Counted from the first letter of the stretch, positions 8,783-18,149 are shown. The stretch: DNA of 64,000 bases from Gelidibacter salicanalis (GCF_007997285.1 NZ_VORX01000003.1:186001-250000), one strand, 5' to 3'. The notes: generated from the sequence alone by a model not told the origin. Made by a program: numbers and translations.

Positions 8783-8811
8783 CGCGCTCCAAATGGAGCG
8801 CGTTTTTTTTT
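8783..8811 (+). terminator. Strong Rho-independent terminator
   Basis: CGCGCTCC and GGAGCGCG form a perfect eight-pair stem around AAAT, followed by nine T. It ends transcription from the PfkB gene before the PurF-like gene. Confidence 0.9.
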
Positions 8812-8889
8812 AACCATGGTTTGTAATATTGAAAGCCAAATGACGACAAAGTTTTACTATTTACAGAAATCTAAAATTAAAATAACCCA

Positions 8890-10788
8890 ATGAGTGATGC
8901 GTTAAAACATGAGTGCGGTATAGCCCTCATCAGACTTTTAAAACCTTTAGATTACTATAAGCAAAAATATGGTAGTGCATTTTATGGCGTCAACAAGATG
9001 TACTTGATGATGGAAAAGCAACACAATCGCGGCCAAGACGGCGCAGGTTTTGCAAGTATAAAATTGGACACAGCTCCTGGCGAACGCTACATTAGCCGAG
9101 TACGCTCTATAGCACAACAACCTATTCAGGATATTTTTGCGCAAATAAACGAGCGCATCAATAAAGAATTGACGGAGCATCCTGAATACGCTGATGATGT
9201 TGACTTACAAAAAAAGAACATCCCCTATATAGGAGAATTACTTTTAGGCCACGTGCGATACGGAACTTTTGGTAAAAATAGTGTTGAAAATGTACACCCA
9301 TTTTTAAGACAGAATAACTGGATGCACAGAAACCTCATTTTGGCCGGAAACTTCAACATGACTAACGTGAACAAGTTATTTGAAGGCTTGGTCAAAATAG
9401 GACAACACCCGAAAGAAAAAGCAGATACCGTGACCATCATGGAGAAGATTGGGCATTTTTTGGATGATGCCGTAGCCAAAAAATACAAGCAGCTTAAAAA
9501 TGAAGGGTATAATAAAAACGAATGCTCACCATTAATCGCTGACCGATTAAATGTTGCTAAAATACTAAAACGCTCTGCAAAAGACTGGGATGGCGGTTAT
9601 GCTATGGCGGGACTTTTGGGTCATGGCGATTCTTTTGTACTTCGTGATCCTTCCGGGATTCGTCCGGCTTATTATTATCAGGATGATGAAATTGTAGTGG
9701 TAGCTTCTGAGAGACCAGTTATTCAAACCGTTTTTAACGTAGAGTTTGATGATGTTCAAGAACTTCCACCAGGACATGCCATCATTACCAAGAAATCAGG
9801 TGAAACTTCTATTAAAAAAATTCTAGAGCCTTTAGAACGTAAAGCTTGTTCTTTTGAACGCATATACTTTTCTAGAGGAAGTGATGCTGAAATCTATCAA
9901 GAGCGTAAAAAATTAGGTAAACTTTTGATGCCAAAAGTTTTGGAAGCTATTGATTATGATACCAAGAACAGTGTGTTTTCATATATACCAAATACTGCGG
10001 AAACGTCGTTTTTTGGAATGATTGAAACGGTTGAAGATCATCTTAACAAAAAGAAAACTAAAGCCATTCTGGAAGGTAATGGCGGCTTATCCGCTGAAAA
10101 GGTCACACAGATTTTATCTGAGCGGCCGCGCATAGAGAAAATAGCCATTAAGGACGTTAAGCTCCGCACCTTTATTACTGAAGATAGCAGTCGGGATGAT
10201 TTAGTAGCCCACGTTTATGACGTTACCTACGGCGTAATCAAACCCACAGACAATTTAGTTATTATTGATGACAGTATTGTACGTGGTACAACTCTAAAAA
10301 AGAGTATCATTAAAATGATGGACAGACTTCATCCTAAGAAAATAATTGTAGTGTCATCAGCGCCACAAATTCGTTACCCGGATTGTTATGGTATTGACAT
10401 GGCGCGATTGGAAGATTTAATCGCCTTTAGAGCAATGCTCGAATTGTTAAAGGAAAACGATAAATACCATCTTATTGAAGAGGTCTATCACAAATGTGTC
10501 GCTCAAGTGGAATTGGACGATAAAGACGTGCGTAATTTTGTGAAAGAGCTGTACAGTCAATTTACCGCGGAACAAATTTCGGACAAGATTGCAGAACTCA
10601 TTTGTGATTCCAGCGTGAAAACAGAGGTAAAAACCATATTTCAGACCATCGAAAATTTACATCTGGCCTGTCCTAAAAATTTAGGCGATTGGTATTTTAC
10701 GGGCAATTATCCAACAGCAGGAGGAAACCGTGTGGTAAACAAGGCATTTATCAATTTTTATGAAGGAAATAGCGCCCGTGCCTACTAA
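8890..10788 (+). CDS. PurF-like amidophosphoribosyltransferase, long form
   Basis: Two-domain enzyme predicted to release ammonia from glutamine and place it on PRPP. The product has 632 residues, well above the roughly 450-510 of standard PurF. The class II glutaminase domain begins HECGIALIRLL; the likely nucleophile is Cys9, so an eight-residue leader would have to be removed. NRGQDGAGF and GHVRYGTFG follow. The phosphoribosyltransferase loop VIIDDSIVRGTTLKKS starts at residue 457. Flavobacteria tend to have this long form besides a normal PurF (from memory), so the biochemical role is uncertain. It stands alone, with no purine genes beside it. Confidence 0.85.
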   Translation: MSDALKHECGIALIRLLKPLDYYKQKYGSAFYGVNKMYLMMEKQHNRGQDGAGFASIKLDTAPGERYISRVRSIAQQPIQDIFAQINERINKELTEHPEYADDVDLQKKNIPYIGELLLGHVRYGTFGKNSVENVHPFLRQNNWMHRNLILAGNFNMTNVNKLFEGLVKIGQHPKEKADTVTIMEKIGHFLDDAVAKKYKQLKNEGYNKNECSPLIADRLNVAKILKRSAKDWDGGYAMAGLLGHGDSFVLRDPSGIRPAYYYQDDEIVVVASERPVIQTVFNVEFDDVQELPPGHAIITKKSGETSIKKILEPLERKACSFERIYFSRGSDAEIYQERKKLGKLLMPKVLEAIDYDTKNSVFSYIPNTAETSFFGMIETVEDHLNKKKTKAILEGNGGLSAEKVTQILSERPRIEKIAIKDVKLRTFITEDSSRDDLVAHVYDVTYGVIKPTDNLVIIDDSIVRGTTLKKSIIKMMDRLHPKKIIVVSSAPQIRYPDCYGIDMARLEDLIAFRAMLELLKENDKYHLIEEVYHKCVAQVELDDKDVRNFVKELYSQFTAEQISDKIAELICDSSVKTEVKTIFQTIENLHLACPKNLGDWYFTGNYPTAGGNRVVNKAFINFYEGNSARAY

Positions 10789-10901
10789 GCTGGAAACTAG
10801 CTAAATATGCTGATCATCCGAAAAAAAACCGTTTAATCGGATAATTAAGCACTTCATCTAAAAATTAATTGACTTATTAAATTTCACTCTACATTAGCAA
10901 T
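10789..10901. other. Intergenic region before the first small RNA
   Basis: Holds a weak five-pair hairpin just after the PurF-like stop (ATCCG...CGGAT near 10817-10844) without a T-run, and the promoter of the first small RNA. No open frame is supportable. Confidence 0.5.
10869..10897 (+). promoter_or_regulatory. Promoter of small RNA copy 1
   Basis: TTG at 10869-10871, an 18-bp spacer, then TACATTAG at 10890-10897 (one mismatch to TAnnTTTG). The conserved RNA begins five bases after the -7 element, the same distance as in copy 2. Confidence 0.6.
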
Positions 10902-10974
10902 ACCATAACATAAGTAGGTTAAGTTCATGGTAGATTTGGGGCAAAAAAAGGTAAACTTCGGTTTGCCTTTTTTT
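10902..10974 (+). ncRNA. Tandem small RNA, copy 1
   Basis: About 73 nt. It starts ACCATAAC and contains ATGGT, which can pair with the 5' ACCAT to close a loop of about 17-20 nt. Then come a conserved single-stranded-looking stretch (AGATTTGGGGCAAAAAAA) and a terminator hairpin GGTAAAC-TTCG-GTTTGCC followed by seven T. Copy 2, exactly 250 bp downstream, is identical over the first 44 nt but for one base. Its terminator stem differs by two compensatory A-U to G-C changes, so the RNA structure is conserved. A coding explanation fails because the A-run differs by one base and shifts any frame. It may belong to the flavobacterial Flavo-1 RNA class (Rfam RF01705); I could not check this. Confidence 0.8.
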
Positions 10975-11139
10975 ATGCACTTCTATTTTGCAACATTGCC
11001 TGAACTTCAGAATTCGCATCTCGCAATCAAGTGCTTAGCACGATAAAATTTTAAATTCCTGTTTCTTACTTATTATTTCATTCAGCCCAATTTATACGCC
11101 GTTTAACTAATAAATTAAAGTATTGCTAAACTATGCACG

Positions 11140-11147
11140 TATATTTG
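11140..11147 (+). promoter_or_regulatory. -7 element of small RNA copy 2
   Basis: TATATTTG, an exact TAnnTTTG match, ends five bases before the conserved RNA start at 11152. A -33 TTG at the best spacing is not present (TTG at 11123 is too close at 14 bp). Confidence 0.65.
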
Positions 11148-11151
11148 CTTC

Positions 11152-11222
11152 ACCATAACATAAGTAGGTTAAGTTTATGGTAGATTTGGGGCAAAAAAGG
11201 TGGACATTCGTCCGCCTTTTTT
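11152..11222 (+). ncRNA. Tandem small RNA, copy 2
   Basis: About 71 nt, with the same 5' block as copy 1 (one C to T change at 11176 and one A fewer in the A-run). The terminator stem GGTGGAC-ATTC-GTCCGCC is followed by six T. The stem keeps all seven pairs while two pairs and the loop sequence differ from copy 1. Expressed from its own promoter. Downstream to sodA (11223-11364) I see only a degenerate repeat of GGTATCT-containing segments and no gene. Confidence 0.8.
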
Positions 11223-11361
11223 CATGCCTACCTTCGAAGGCCGGTATCTCAAATTTAAGAGGACTTCCTTCGGTGTAAATGGGAATCTTTTAAATTACCA
11301 CTTTCAAGTTTCTTCAGAAGACAGGTATCTCTAGTTTTTTAACTCTAATTATTTAGAATCA

Positions 11362-11398
11362 GAAGCAAAAAAAAAGCAAACCCTTTCGAGTTTGCTTT
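11362..11398 (-). terminator. Terminator after sodA
   Basis: On the minus strand AAAGCAAAC pairs with GTTTGCTTT around an eight-base loop and runs into a T9 tract. Confidence 0.85.
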
Positions 11399-11420
11399 TC
11401 TAAAATGATAGCTCTAAAAC

Positions 11421-12029
11421 TTATTTCGCTTCTGCGTAACGTCGCTCAACTTCACTCCAGTTGATCACATTGAAGAAAGCGCTAATATAATCAGGTCTTT
11501 TATTCTGATATTTTAAATAGTAAGCGTGTTCCCAAACATCCAATCCTAAAATTGGTGTTCCACCACATCCTACACCTGGCATTAATGGATTATCTTGGTT
11601 TGGAGTTGAACAAATTTCAACTTTTCCACCTTTTTGTACGCACAACCAAGCCCATCCTGAACCAAATTGAGTGGCAGCAGCTTTGCTAAATTCATCCTTA
11701 AATGCATCTACTGATTTATAGGCAGACTCTATGGCTGCCTTAAGATCTCCAGACAATTCTTTCTTACCCTCGGGATTCATCACTTCCCAGAAAAGAGAGT
11801 GGTTATAGAATCCACCGCCATTATTTCTAACAGCCTTATTATCCATTTCTAAATTGATCAAAATATTTTCGATAGTTTTTCCAGCCATATCAGTTCCTTC
11901 AATAGCGCTGTTCAATTTATCTGTATACCCTTGATGGTGTTTAGTATGATGTATTTCCATTGTTTTTGCATCAATATGAGGCTCTAAAGCGTCATATGCA
12001 TATTTTAATTTCGGTAATTCGAAAGCCAT
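11421..12029 (-). CDS. sodA: Superoxide dismutase (Fe/Mn family)
   Basis: Disproportionates superoxide to hydrogen peroxide and oxygen. The product has 202 residues, full length, with no signal peptide, hence cytoplasmic. Metal ligands are visible: His27 in [12 protein letters not shown], the His of YNHSLFW, and the Asp and His of [17 protein letters not shown]. The segment [14 protein letters not shown] is typical of the family. I cannot decide between Fe and Mn from the motif alone; sodA and sodB are both used in Flavobacteriaceae. A -7 element lies at 12068-12075 and a terminator follows. Confidence 0.95.
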   Translation of the reverse strand: MAFELPKLKYAYDALEPHIDAKTMEIHHTKHHQGYTDKLNSAIEGTDMAGKTIENILINLEMDNKAVRNNGGGFYNHSLFWEVMNPEGKKELSGDLKAAIESAYKSVDAFKDEFSKAAATQFGSGWAWLCVQKGGKVEICSTPNQDNPLMPGVGCGGTPILGLDVWEHAYYLKYQNKRPDYISAFFNVINWSEVERRYAEAK

Positions 12030-12067
12030 AATGTATATGTTTTTAAGTGTTAATATTTTATTCTACT

Positions 12068-12075
12068 CAAATTTA
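12068..12075 (-). promoter_or_regulatory. -7 element of the sodA promoter
   Basis: The minus strand reads TAAATTTG, an exact TAnnTTTG match, 39 bp upstream of the sodA ATG. Confidence 0.6.
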
Positions 12076-12241
12076 CACATAATAGTGTGTATTTAAAAAT
12101 ATAACCTGCTTCGTATCTAAGTGTTAAGAAAAGTTTAACGTTGATGAACGGTAGAGGCGTGCGCAGTATCGCAAATTGAATTCCTTAAAAATTGAACAGA
12201 TAAATCAGCTTAAGTTTTTATCTTGTCTCAAAATAAAAACC

Positions 12242-15200
12242 ATGGAACTTCAACATCCTTTTTCAATATATAATGCTTCAGCGGGAAGTGGTAAGACGTT
12301 TACCCTTGTAAAAATGTATTTGAAGATCTTAATGACTTCCAACCAAAAAAATGCCTTTAAAAACATCTTGGCGCTCACTTTTACCAATAAAGCAGTAGCC
12401 GAAATGAAAGCTCGGGTGGTAGATATGCTTATGGCATTTTCTGAGCCATCCATTCTAGAAACGCCCACACCCATGTTCAGTCTCCTTGTTGAAGAACTTG
12501 AAATTGAACCTGATACCCTGCATGAAAAGTCCAAAATCATTTTAAATACCATTGCCCATAATTACGCGGCATTCGATATTTCAACCATTGACAAATTCAA
12601 TCACCGCTTAATCAGAACATTTGCCCACGATTTAAAATTGCCACTAAACTTTGAAGTAGAGTTAGATACAAAAACTATTCTTGCCAAAGCTGTAGATCAG
12701 CTGATTGATAAGGCAGGTACGGATAAAGAACTCACAAAAATATTAGTGGAATTTGCCATTGAAAAAGCTGATGATGATAAGAGTTGGGACGTGGCGTTTG
12801 ATTTTAATCAAATTGCCCAATTATTGACCAACGAAAATGACATGCCCTATATTGAATTGTTAAAAGATAAAACATTATCAGACTTTAAAACTCTTAAAAC
12901 CCAACTCCTATCTCAAGTTTCCCACCTAGAAGTCGCTATAAGTCAATCTGCCCAAGAGGTACTCAACAGTTTTGAGTCTCATGGGATTCAATTCTCAGAT
13001 TTCTCTGGCAGCTACCTCCCCAAGCATTTCTTAAAGTTGTCAGAAGCAAATTTCGAGGTTAATTTTGGTTCTAAATGGCAGCAAGATATAGCTGAAGGCA
13101 AACCAATGTATCCAAAAAAAAAATTGGACGCCTCCAAGATGTCGGCTATGGACGGACTTCAACCGGGCCTATACAATGCTCTAGAAGAAACAAAGAAAGC
13201 CATAATTCAACTGAAGTTTTTAAAAAATGTTCTTAAAAACATCACCCCACTTTCAGTACTGAACGCCATTTATAACAGTTTGCAGGACATCAAAAAAGAT
13301 GAGGATTTAGTATTGATTTCTGAATTCAACTCGTTGATCAGCAATGAAATTAAATCGCAACCCGCGCCATTTATCTATGAACGGATGGGCGAAAAATTTA
13401 AACATTATTTTATTGATGAATTTCAAGACACTTCAGTAAAGCAATGGGAAAACCTAATTCCTCTCATTGACAATGCCTTGTCGGGGCAGAATTTAAAAGG
13501 CGAAACTGGCTCTGTCATGTTGGTTGGCGATGCCAAACAGGCCATCTACCGATGGCGCGGTGGAAAAGCAGAACAGTTTATAGACTTATACTCGAAAAAG
13601 CAACAGCCCTTTCAGATCCTACAGGAGGTTAAAAACCTGCCGGCCAATTTTAGGAGTCTTAAAAATATTGTCGACTTTAACAATAATTTTTTTAAGCATT
13701 TGTCCTCTTTTGTGGTGACTAACCCTTCGCATAGGGAAATTTACGAAGCAAGCCATCAGGAGCAATCGCTGAGTGGAGAAGGCTATGTGGAAATTTCTTT
13801 ATTGGAATTTGAAGCTGAGGAAAAAGACGAAGCCTACGGGTTTAAAGTGATGGAAGCCATTACAAACGCCAAAAAAAATTCATTCGATTATCGTGATATG
13901 TGCATCATCACACGAAAAAGAAAAGAAGGGATTGCCTTGGCTGAATATTTAAGTATTGAGGGTGTACCAATTATTTCATCTGAATCCTTGCTATTAAAAA
14001 ACTCGCCGGAAGTCCAATTTTTAACCAGCATTATCGCCCTGGCTTCACAGCCTCATAATGACATGCTAAAAATTGAAATTCTCAGCTATCTGGCAAAACA
14101 TCAATTGCAACTTGAGGACAACCATTTGTTTTTTCAAAATTTAGTGCATTTGGACACGGCGGAGATGTTCAAAAACTTGAAAGAGTACGATTTTGATTTT
14201 GATCACTTTTTACAGCTTCCTTTTTATGAAGCCATAGAAAGTATTGTACGTCAATTCAAACTGAATAGCACATCCAATGCTTACATTCAGTTTTTTCTGG
14301 ATGAGGTGTTGGATTTTTCGCAAAAATATAATGCAGGGTTCTCGAGTTTCACCGTGCATTGGGAAATTAAACAAGATACATTGTCCATCACTTCGCCCCA
14401 AGGAAATAATGCGGTGCAGATTATGACCATCCACAAATCGAAAGGATTGGAATTCCCTGTAGTCATTTTCCCTTATGCCAATCAAGATGTTTATGATGAC
14501 CGTTCTCCAAAAACTTGGTTTCCGGTGATGCCCAAAGCCTTTAACGGCTTTTCAAATGTATTCATCAATATCAATAAAGAGTTGGAAGAGCTAGGCACAA
14601 CGGGTGCAGAGATGTATGCGGAGTATAAAACCCAACTGGAATTGGATAGTATGAACCTCTTATATGTGGTTCTCACTAGGGCAGTAGAACAACTTTATAT
14701 CATTTCAGAATATGACGTTGATAAAGCCCAAAATGAAAAACTAGGTAAATACTCGGGTCTATTTATAAGCTATCTAAAACATGTAGGTCTTTGGGATAGC
14801 TCAAAAAAAACTTTTAATATTGGTACAGCAGAACGTGTCCTTAGGCCTAAAAGGATACAAGCCTCATCAATTCAGGAGCAATTTATATCTGTAGCCAAAG
14901 AACACCACGATTTAAAAATTGTTACCAATGCAGGTTATTTGTGGGATACCGAGCAAGAAGCAGCCATTGAAAAGGGGAATCTTGTGCATCTCATTATGTC
15001 CAAAATAGAATATGACCACGACCTAGATGGGGTATTTGAAACTTTAGAAAGCAGCGGCAGTATTAATGCGCAACAAAGTATAGAACTCAGGTCAGTAGTC
15101 AACACGCTTATACAACATCAAAAATTAAATGCGTATTTTAAACCTGAATTAAAAGTTTACAATGAAAAGGATATATTAGCCTCTGGTGGTTTAATTTTAA

Positions 15201-15388
15201 GACCTGACCGCATTGTCGTCAATGAAAACCGAGAAGCAGTGATTATAGATTACAAAACGGGTGCGGCACATCTCAACCATCACAATCAGCTCTTGGAGTA
15301 CGCGGCCATTTTAGAAGAGATGGGCTTTAATGTGGCAAAAAAAATACTTGTTTACATTAATGAGGACATTCAGATAAAAGAATTTTAA
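12242..15388 (+). CDS. AddA-like UvrD helicase / PD-(D/E)XK nuclease
   Basis: Helicase-nuclease for double-strand break end processing (AddAB/RecBCD type). I chose the ATG at 12242, giving 1048 residues; a TTG 66 bases upstream is in frame but lies outside the conserved start. Walker A is NASAGSGKT (residues 11-19). Then come LALTFTNKAVAEMK, Walker B IDEFQDTS near residue 392, VGDAKQAIYRWRGG, LPANFRS, TIHKSKGLEFPVV and LYVVLTRA. The nuclease domain is at the C-terminus: EKGNLVHLIMSKIE, LRPDRIVV and AVIIDYKTG. The partner is the AddB-like gene at 18161, separated by kbl and an ompA-like gene. Confidence 0.9.
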   Translation: MELQHPFSIYNASAGSGKTFTLVKMYLKILMTSNQKNAFKNILALTFTNKAVAEMKARVVDMLMAFSEPSILETPTPMFSLLVEELEIEPDTLHEKSKIILNTIAHNYAAFDISTIDKFNHRLIRTFAHDLKLPLNFEVELDTKTILAKAVDQLIDKAGTDKELTKILVEFAIEKADDDKSWDVAFDFNQIAQLLTNENDMPYIELLKDKTLSDFKTLKTQLLSQVSHLEVAISQSAQEVLNSFESHGIQFSDFSGSYLPKHFLKLSEANFEVNFGSKWQQDIAEGKPMYPKKKLDASKMSAMDGLQPGLYNALEETKKAIIQLKFLKNVLKNITPLSVLNAIYNSLQDIKKDEDLVLISEFNSLISNEIKSQPAPFIYERMGEKFKHYFIDEFQDTSVKQWENLIPLIDNALSGQNLKGETGSVMLVGDAKQAIYRWRGGKAEQFIDLYSKKQQPFQILQEVKNLPANFRSLKNIVDFNNNFFKHLSSFVVTNPSHREIYEASHQEQSLSGEGYVEISLLEFEAEEKDEAYGFKVMEAITNAKKNSFDYRDMCIITRKRKEGIALAEYLSIEGVPIISSESLLLKNSPEVQFLTSIIALASQPHNDMLKIEILSYLAKHQLQLEDNHLFFQNLVHLDTAEMFKNLKEYDFDFDHFLQLPFYEAIESIVRQFKLNSTSNAYIQFFLDEVLDFSQKYNAGFSSFTVHWEIKQDTLSITSPQGNNAVQIMTIHKSKGLEFPVVIFPYANQDVYDDRSPKTWFPVMPKAFNGFSNVFININKELEELGTTGAEMYAEYKTQLELDSMNLLYVVLTRAVEQLYIISEYDVDKAQNEKLGKYSGLFISYLKHVGLWDSSKKTFNIGTAERVLRPKRIQASSIQEQFISVAKEHHDLKIVTNAGYLWDTEQEAAIEKGNLVHLIMSKIEYDHDLDGVFETLESSGSINAQQSIELRSVVNTLIQHQKLNAYFKPELKVYNEKDILASGGLILRPDRIVVNENREAVIIDYKTGAAHLNHHNQLLEYAAILEEMGFNVAKKILVYINEDIQIKEF

Positions 15389-15393
15389 CTTTG
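15386..15393 (+). promoter_or_regulatory. -7 element of kbl, overlapping the addA-like stop codon
   Basis: TAACTTTG, an exact TAnnTTTG match; its first three bases are the stop codon of the upstream gene. A -33 TTG at normal spacing is absent. Confidence 0.5.
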
Positions 15394-15410
15394 CATAAAA
15401 TCAAATAATC

Positions 15411-16607
15411 ATGTACGGTAACAAACTACAACAACACTTACAAAAAGAAATTAAAGACATACGTGAGGCTGGGCTATATAAAGAAGAGCGCATCATCACG
15501 TCACCTCAAGGTGCAGAGATCACTCTGGATACTGGTGAAACTGTTTTAAATTTTTGTGCTAACAATTATTTAGGCTTGTCTTCTCACCCAGATGTGGTAA
15601 AAGCTGCTAAAGACACTTTAGACTCACACGGTTTTGGGATGTCGTCAGTACGCTTTATTTGTGGGACACAGGACATTCATAAAACTTTAGAGAAAAAGAT
15701 TGCAGAATTTTACGGTACTGAAGACACCATTCTTTACGCGGCAGCTTTTGACGCAAATGGAGGGGTTTTTGAACCACTATTGGATGCCAATGACGCAATT
15801 ATCTCTGATTCATTAAATCACGCTTCTATTATTGATGGTGTACGCTTGTGTAAAGCGGCCCGTTACCGCTATGAAAATAGCAATATGGAAGATCTGGAAC
15901 AACAACTTATCGCGGCCAATGAAAAGGGAGCACGTTTCAAAATTATAGTGACAGATGGTGTGTTCTCTATGGACGGTATCGTGGCACCATTGGATAAAAT
16001 TTGCGATTTGGCCGACAAATACGACGCCATGGTTATGATTGACGAATGTCATGCCACTGGATTTATTGGCGAGTCCGGTCGTGGCACTTTAGAAGAAAAA
16101 GGTGTGATGGACCGCATTGATATCATTACCGGAACTTTAGGCAAAGCGATGGGTGGTGCTATGGGCGGCTATACAACTGGCAAAAAAGAAATTATTGAAA
16201 TATTACGACAACGTTCTAGACCTTACTTATTCTCCAATTCCCTTGCGCCTGCAATTGTTGGGGCCTCCATAAAGGTTTTTGAGATGTTGGCTACGGATAC
16301 AACCCTCAGAGACACTTTAGCTGAGAACACGGCCTATTTTAAAGAAGGTATGAAAAAGGCAGGATTTGACATCATCGATGGCGATTCTGCAATTGTACCA
16401 GTGATGTTATATGACGCAAAACTGTCCCAAACCATGGCTAATATGCTCCTTAAAGAAGGTATTTATGTGATCGGATTCTTCTTTCCTGTAGTTCCAAAAG
16501 ACAAAGCAAGAATAAGAGTACAACTTTCAGCGGCCCATACAAAAGCACATTTAGACAAGGCAATCGCTGCATTTATCAAGGTCGGAAAAAGTTTAGAAAT
16601 TATTTAA
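15411..16607 (+). CDS. kbl: Glycine C-acetyltransferase (2-amino-3-ketobutyrate CoA ligase)
   Basis: PLP enzyme that converts 2-amino-3-ketobutyrate and CoA to glycine and acetyl-CoA in threonine breakdown. The product has 398 residues, standard for Kbl. [36 protein letters not shown] and the PLP lysine (K245) in [15 protein letters not shown] are all present. Related alpha-oxoamine synthases (BioF, serine palmitoyltransferase) share the fold, but the sequence is closest to Kbl. No threonine dehydrogenase gene lies alongside. It follows the AddA-like gene by 22 bases but has its own -7 element. Confidence 0.93.
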   Translation: MYGNKLQQHLQKEIKDIREAGLYKEERIITSPQGAEITLDTGETVLNFCANNYLGLSSHPDVVKAAKDTLDSHGFGMSSVRFICGTQDIHKTLEKKIAEFYGTEDTILYAAAFDANGGVFEPLLDANDAIISDSLNHASIIDGVRLCKAARYRYENSNMEDLEQQLIAANEKGARFKIIVTDGVFSMDGIVAPLDKICDLADKYDAMVMIDECHATGFIGESGRGTLEEKGVMDRIDIITGTLGKAMGGAMGGYTTGKKEIIEILRQRSRPYLFSNSLAPAIVGASIKVFEMLATDTTLRDTLAENTAYFKEGMKKAGFDIIDGDSAIVPVMLYDAKLSQTMANMLLKEGIYVIGFFFPVVPKDKARIRVQLSAAHTKAHLDKAIAAFIKVGKSLEII

Positions 16608-16654
16608 AATCAGTCCAAACACTGATAAGTTAAGGCAATTACTATATAATTTTA

Positions 16655-16662
16655 TATATTTG
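16655..16662 (+). promoter_or_regulatory. -7 element of the ompA-like gene
   Basis: TATATTTG, an exact TAnnTTTG match, 70 bp upstream of the start. This leaves a 5' leader of roughly 60 nt. Confidence 0.6.
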
Positions 16663-16732
16663 TCTTTGTTAATAATATTTTACAACTTACTTTTGTTCAT
16701 TAATTAACACTTAAAAATTAAATTATTAGAAT

Positions 16733-18094
16733 ATGAAAAATCTTAGCAGATTATTTTTCGCTATGTTGCTTTTATTTAGCTTTAGCAACGTCAACGCGCA
16801 GGACGAAAACAACCCTTGGGCAATTGGGGTTGGTGTGAATGCAGTTGACTTTTACCCAACTGGTGAAGACGGACAAGGTGGAACTTTTGATGAATACTTC
16901 AATTATGGAGATCATTACAACGTATTACCTTCTTTATCTTCAATCTCTGTTTCTAGATACTTATCTGACGGATTTACATTGACTGCAGCTGGTACTATTA
17001 ATGAAATCAGTAAAATTGGAGATAGTTCAGCTGATGATTTATCTTACTATGGCTTAGATGGTACAGTTAAATACAGCTTTGGTCATTTGTTAAACACTTC
17101 AGTGTTTGACCCTTACCTAGGAGTAGGTGGTGGTTACACTTGGGTTGATGACATTGGAGCAGGAACTGCAAATGGAACTTTAGGTTTCAACTTATGGTTT
17201 TCTGAAAACATTGGTGTGACTGTACAGTCAGCTTACAAGCATTCATTTGAAGATTACTTAGCTACACATTTCCAACACACTGTTGGTTTAGCTCTTAAAT
17301 TCGGTGGAAAAGATACTGATGGAGACGGTGTATATGATAAAGATGACGCTTGTCCAGATGTTCCTGGTTTAGCAGCATTCAACGGTTGTCCAGATTCTGA
17401 CAACGATGGTATTGAAGATTCAAAAGATGATTGTCCTAACGAAGCTGGTTTAGCTGAGTTTAACGGTTGTCCTGATACTGACGGTGATGGTGTTCCAGAT
17501 AACAAAGACGAATGTCCTACAGTTGCTGGCTTGAAAGCATTAAACGGTTGTCCTGATGCTGATGGCGATGGTGTAGCTGATAAAGATGACGAATGTCCTA
17601 ATGAAGCTGGTCCTGCTGCAAACAAAGGATGTCCTTGGAAAGACACAGACGGTGACGGTGTATTAGACAAAGATGACAAATGTCCTAACGAAGCTGGTAC
17701 TGTTGCAAACAACGGATGTCCAGAAGTTAAGCCAACTGTTGAAGAAATGAAAACTCTTAACGAGTACGCTAGAACTATCTTATTTGATACAGGTAAATCT
17801 ACCTTCAAAAAAGAATCTATTCAAACATTAGAGTCTATGCATGCAATCTTCCACAAATATCCAGAAGCTACTTTCGCTTTAGAAGGATATACTGATAGTG
17901 TTGGATCAGAAAGATCTAATCAATTATTGTCTGAAAGAAGAGCTAACGCAGTAAGAGATTGGTTGATTGCTAACGGCATCAAACAAGAACGTTTAACTGC
18001 TAAAGGTTTTGGTGAAGACAATCCAATTGATTCTAACAAAACTGCTGCTGGTAGAACTAACAACAGACGTGTAGAAGTAAAACTTACAAACTAA
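16733..18094 (+). CDS. OmpA-family outer membrane protein with TSP type 3 repeats
   Basis: Predicted major outer membrane protein that anchors the membrane to peptidoglycan. The 453-residue product starts with a signal peptide (cut after VNAQ, residue about 23). Residues 25-190 form a beta-barrel-like domain rich in Gly and aromatic residues. About five calcium-binding thrombospondin type 3 repeats follow (DTDGDGVYDKDDACPDVPG and variants, about residues 193-330). The OmpA peptidoglycan-binding domain is at the C-terminus with GYTDSVGSERSNQLLSERRA and NRRVEVKL. Codon use is markedly biased, consistent with high expression. It has its own promoter and terminator. Confidence 0.95.
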   Translation: MKNLSRLFFAMLLLFSFSNVNAQDENNPWAIGVGVNAVDFYPTGEDGQGGTFDEYFNYGDHYNVLPSLSSISVSRYLSDGFTLTAAGTINEISKIGDSSADDLSYYGLDGTVKYSFGHLLNTSVFDPYLGVGGGYTWVDDIGAGTANGTLGFNLWFSENIGVTVQSAYKHSFEDYLATHFQHTVGLALKFGGKDTDGDGVYDKDDACPDVPGLAAFNGCPDSDNDGIEDSKDDCPNEAGLAEFNGCPDTDGDGVPDNKDECPTVAGLKALNGCPDADGDGVADKDDECPNEAGPAANKGCPWKDTDGDGVLDKDDKCPNEAGTVANNGCPEVKPTVEEMKTLNEYARTILFDTGKSTFKKESIQTLESMHAIFHKYPEATFALEGYTDSVGSERSNQLLSERRANAVRDWLIANGIKQERLTAKGFGEDNPIDSNKTAAGRTNNRRVEVKLTN

Positions 18095-18118
18095 GTTTTA
18101 ACCCACATAAATTTTTTG

Positions 18119-18149
18119 AAAAAACGCTCCGATATTCGGGGCGTTTTTT
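18119..18149 (+). terminator. Terminator after the ompA-like gene
   Basis: AAAACGC-T-CCG and CGG-G-GCGTTTT pair around ATATT, followed by six T. An in-frame TTG at 18116 lies within this hairpin and so is not the start of the next gene. Confidence 0.85.

Noticed and set aside
8617-8889. Purine riboswitch before the PurF-like gene
   Set aside because: The conserved purine aptamer core and P1 stem were not found; the hairpins present do not fit.
10927-11030. Short peptide frame starting at ATG within small RNA copy 1
   Set aside because: The A-run differs by one base in copy 2 and shifts the frame, so no peptide is conserved between copies.
12176-12241. Upstream TTG start for the AddA-like gene
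   Set aside because: The added 22 residues have no similarity to the family, and the ATG at 12242 directly precedes the conserved start before Walker A.
17254-17808. 184-codon open frame on the minus strand within the ompA-like gene
   Set aside because: It is the antisense image of the thrombospondin type 3 repeats; its Ser/Pro repeats mirror the Asp/Gly repeats of the real gene.
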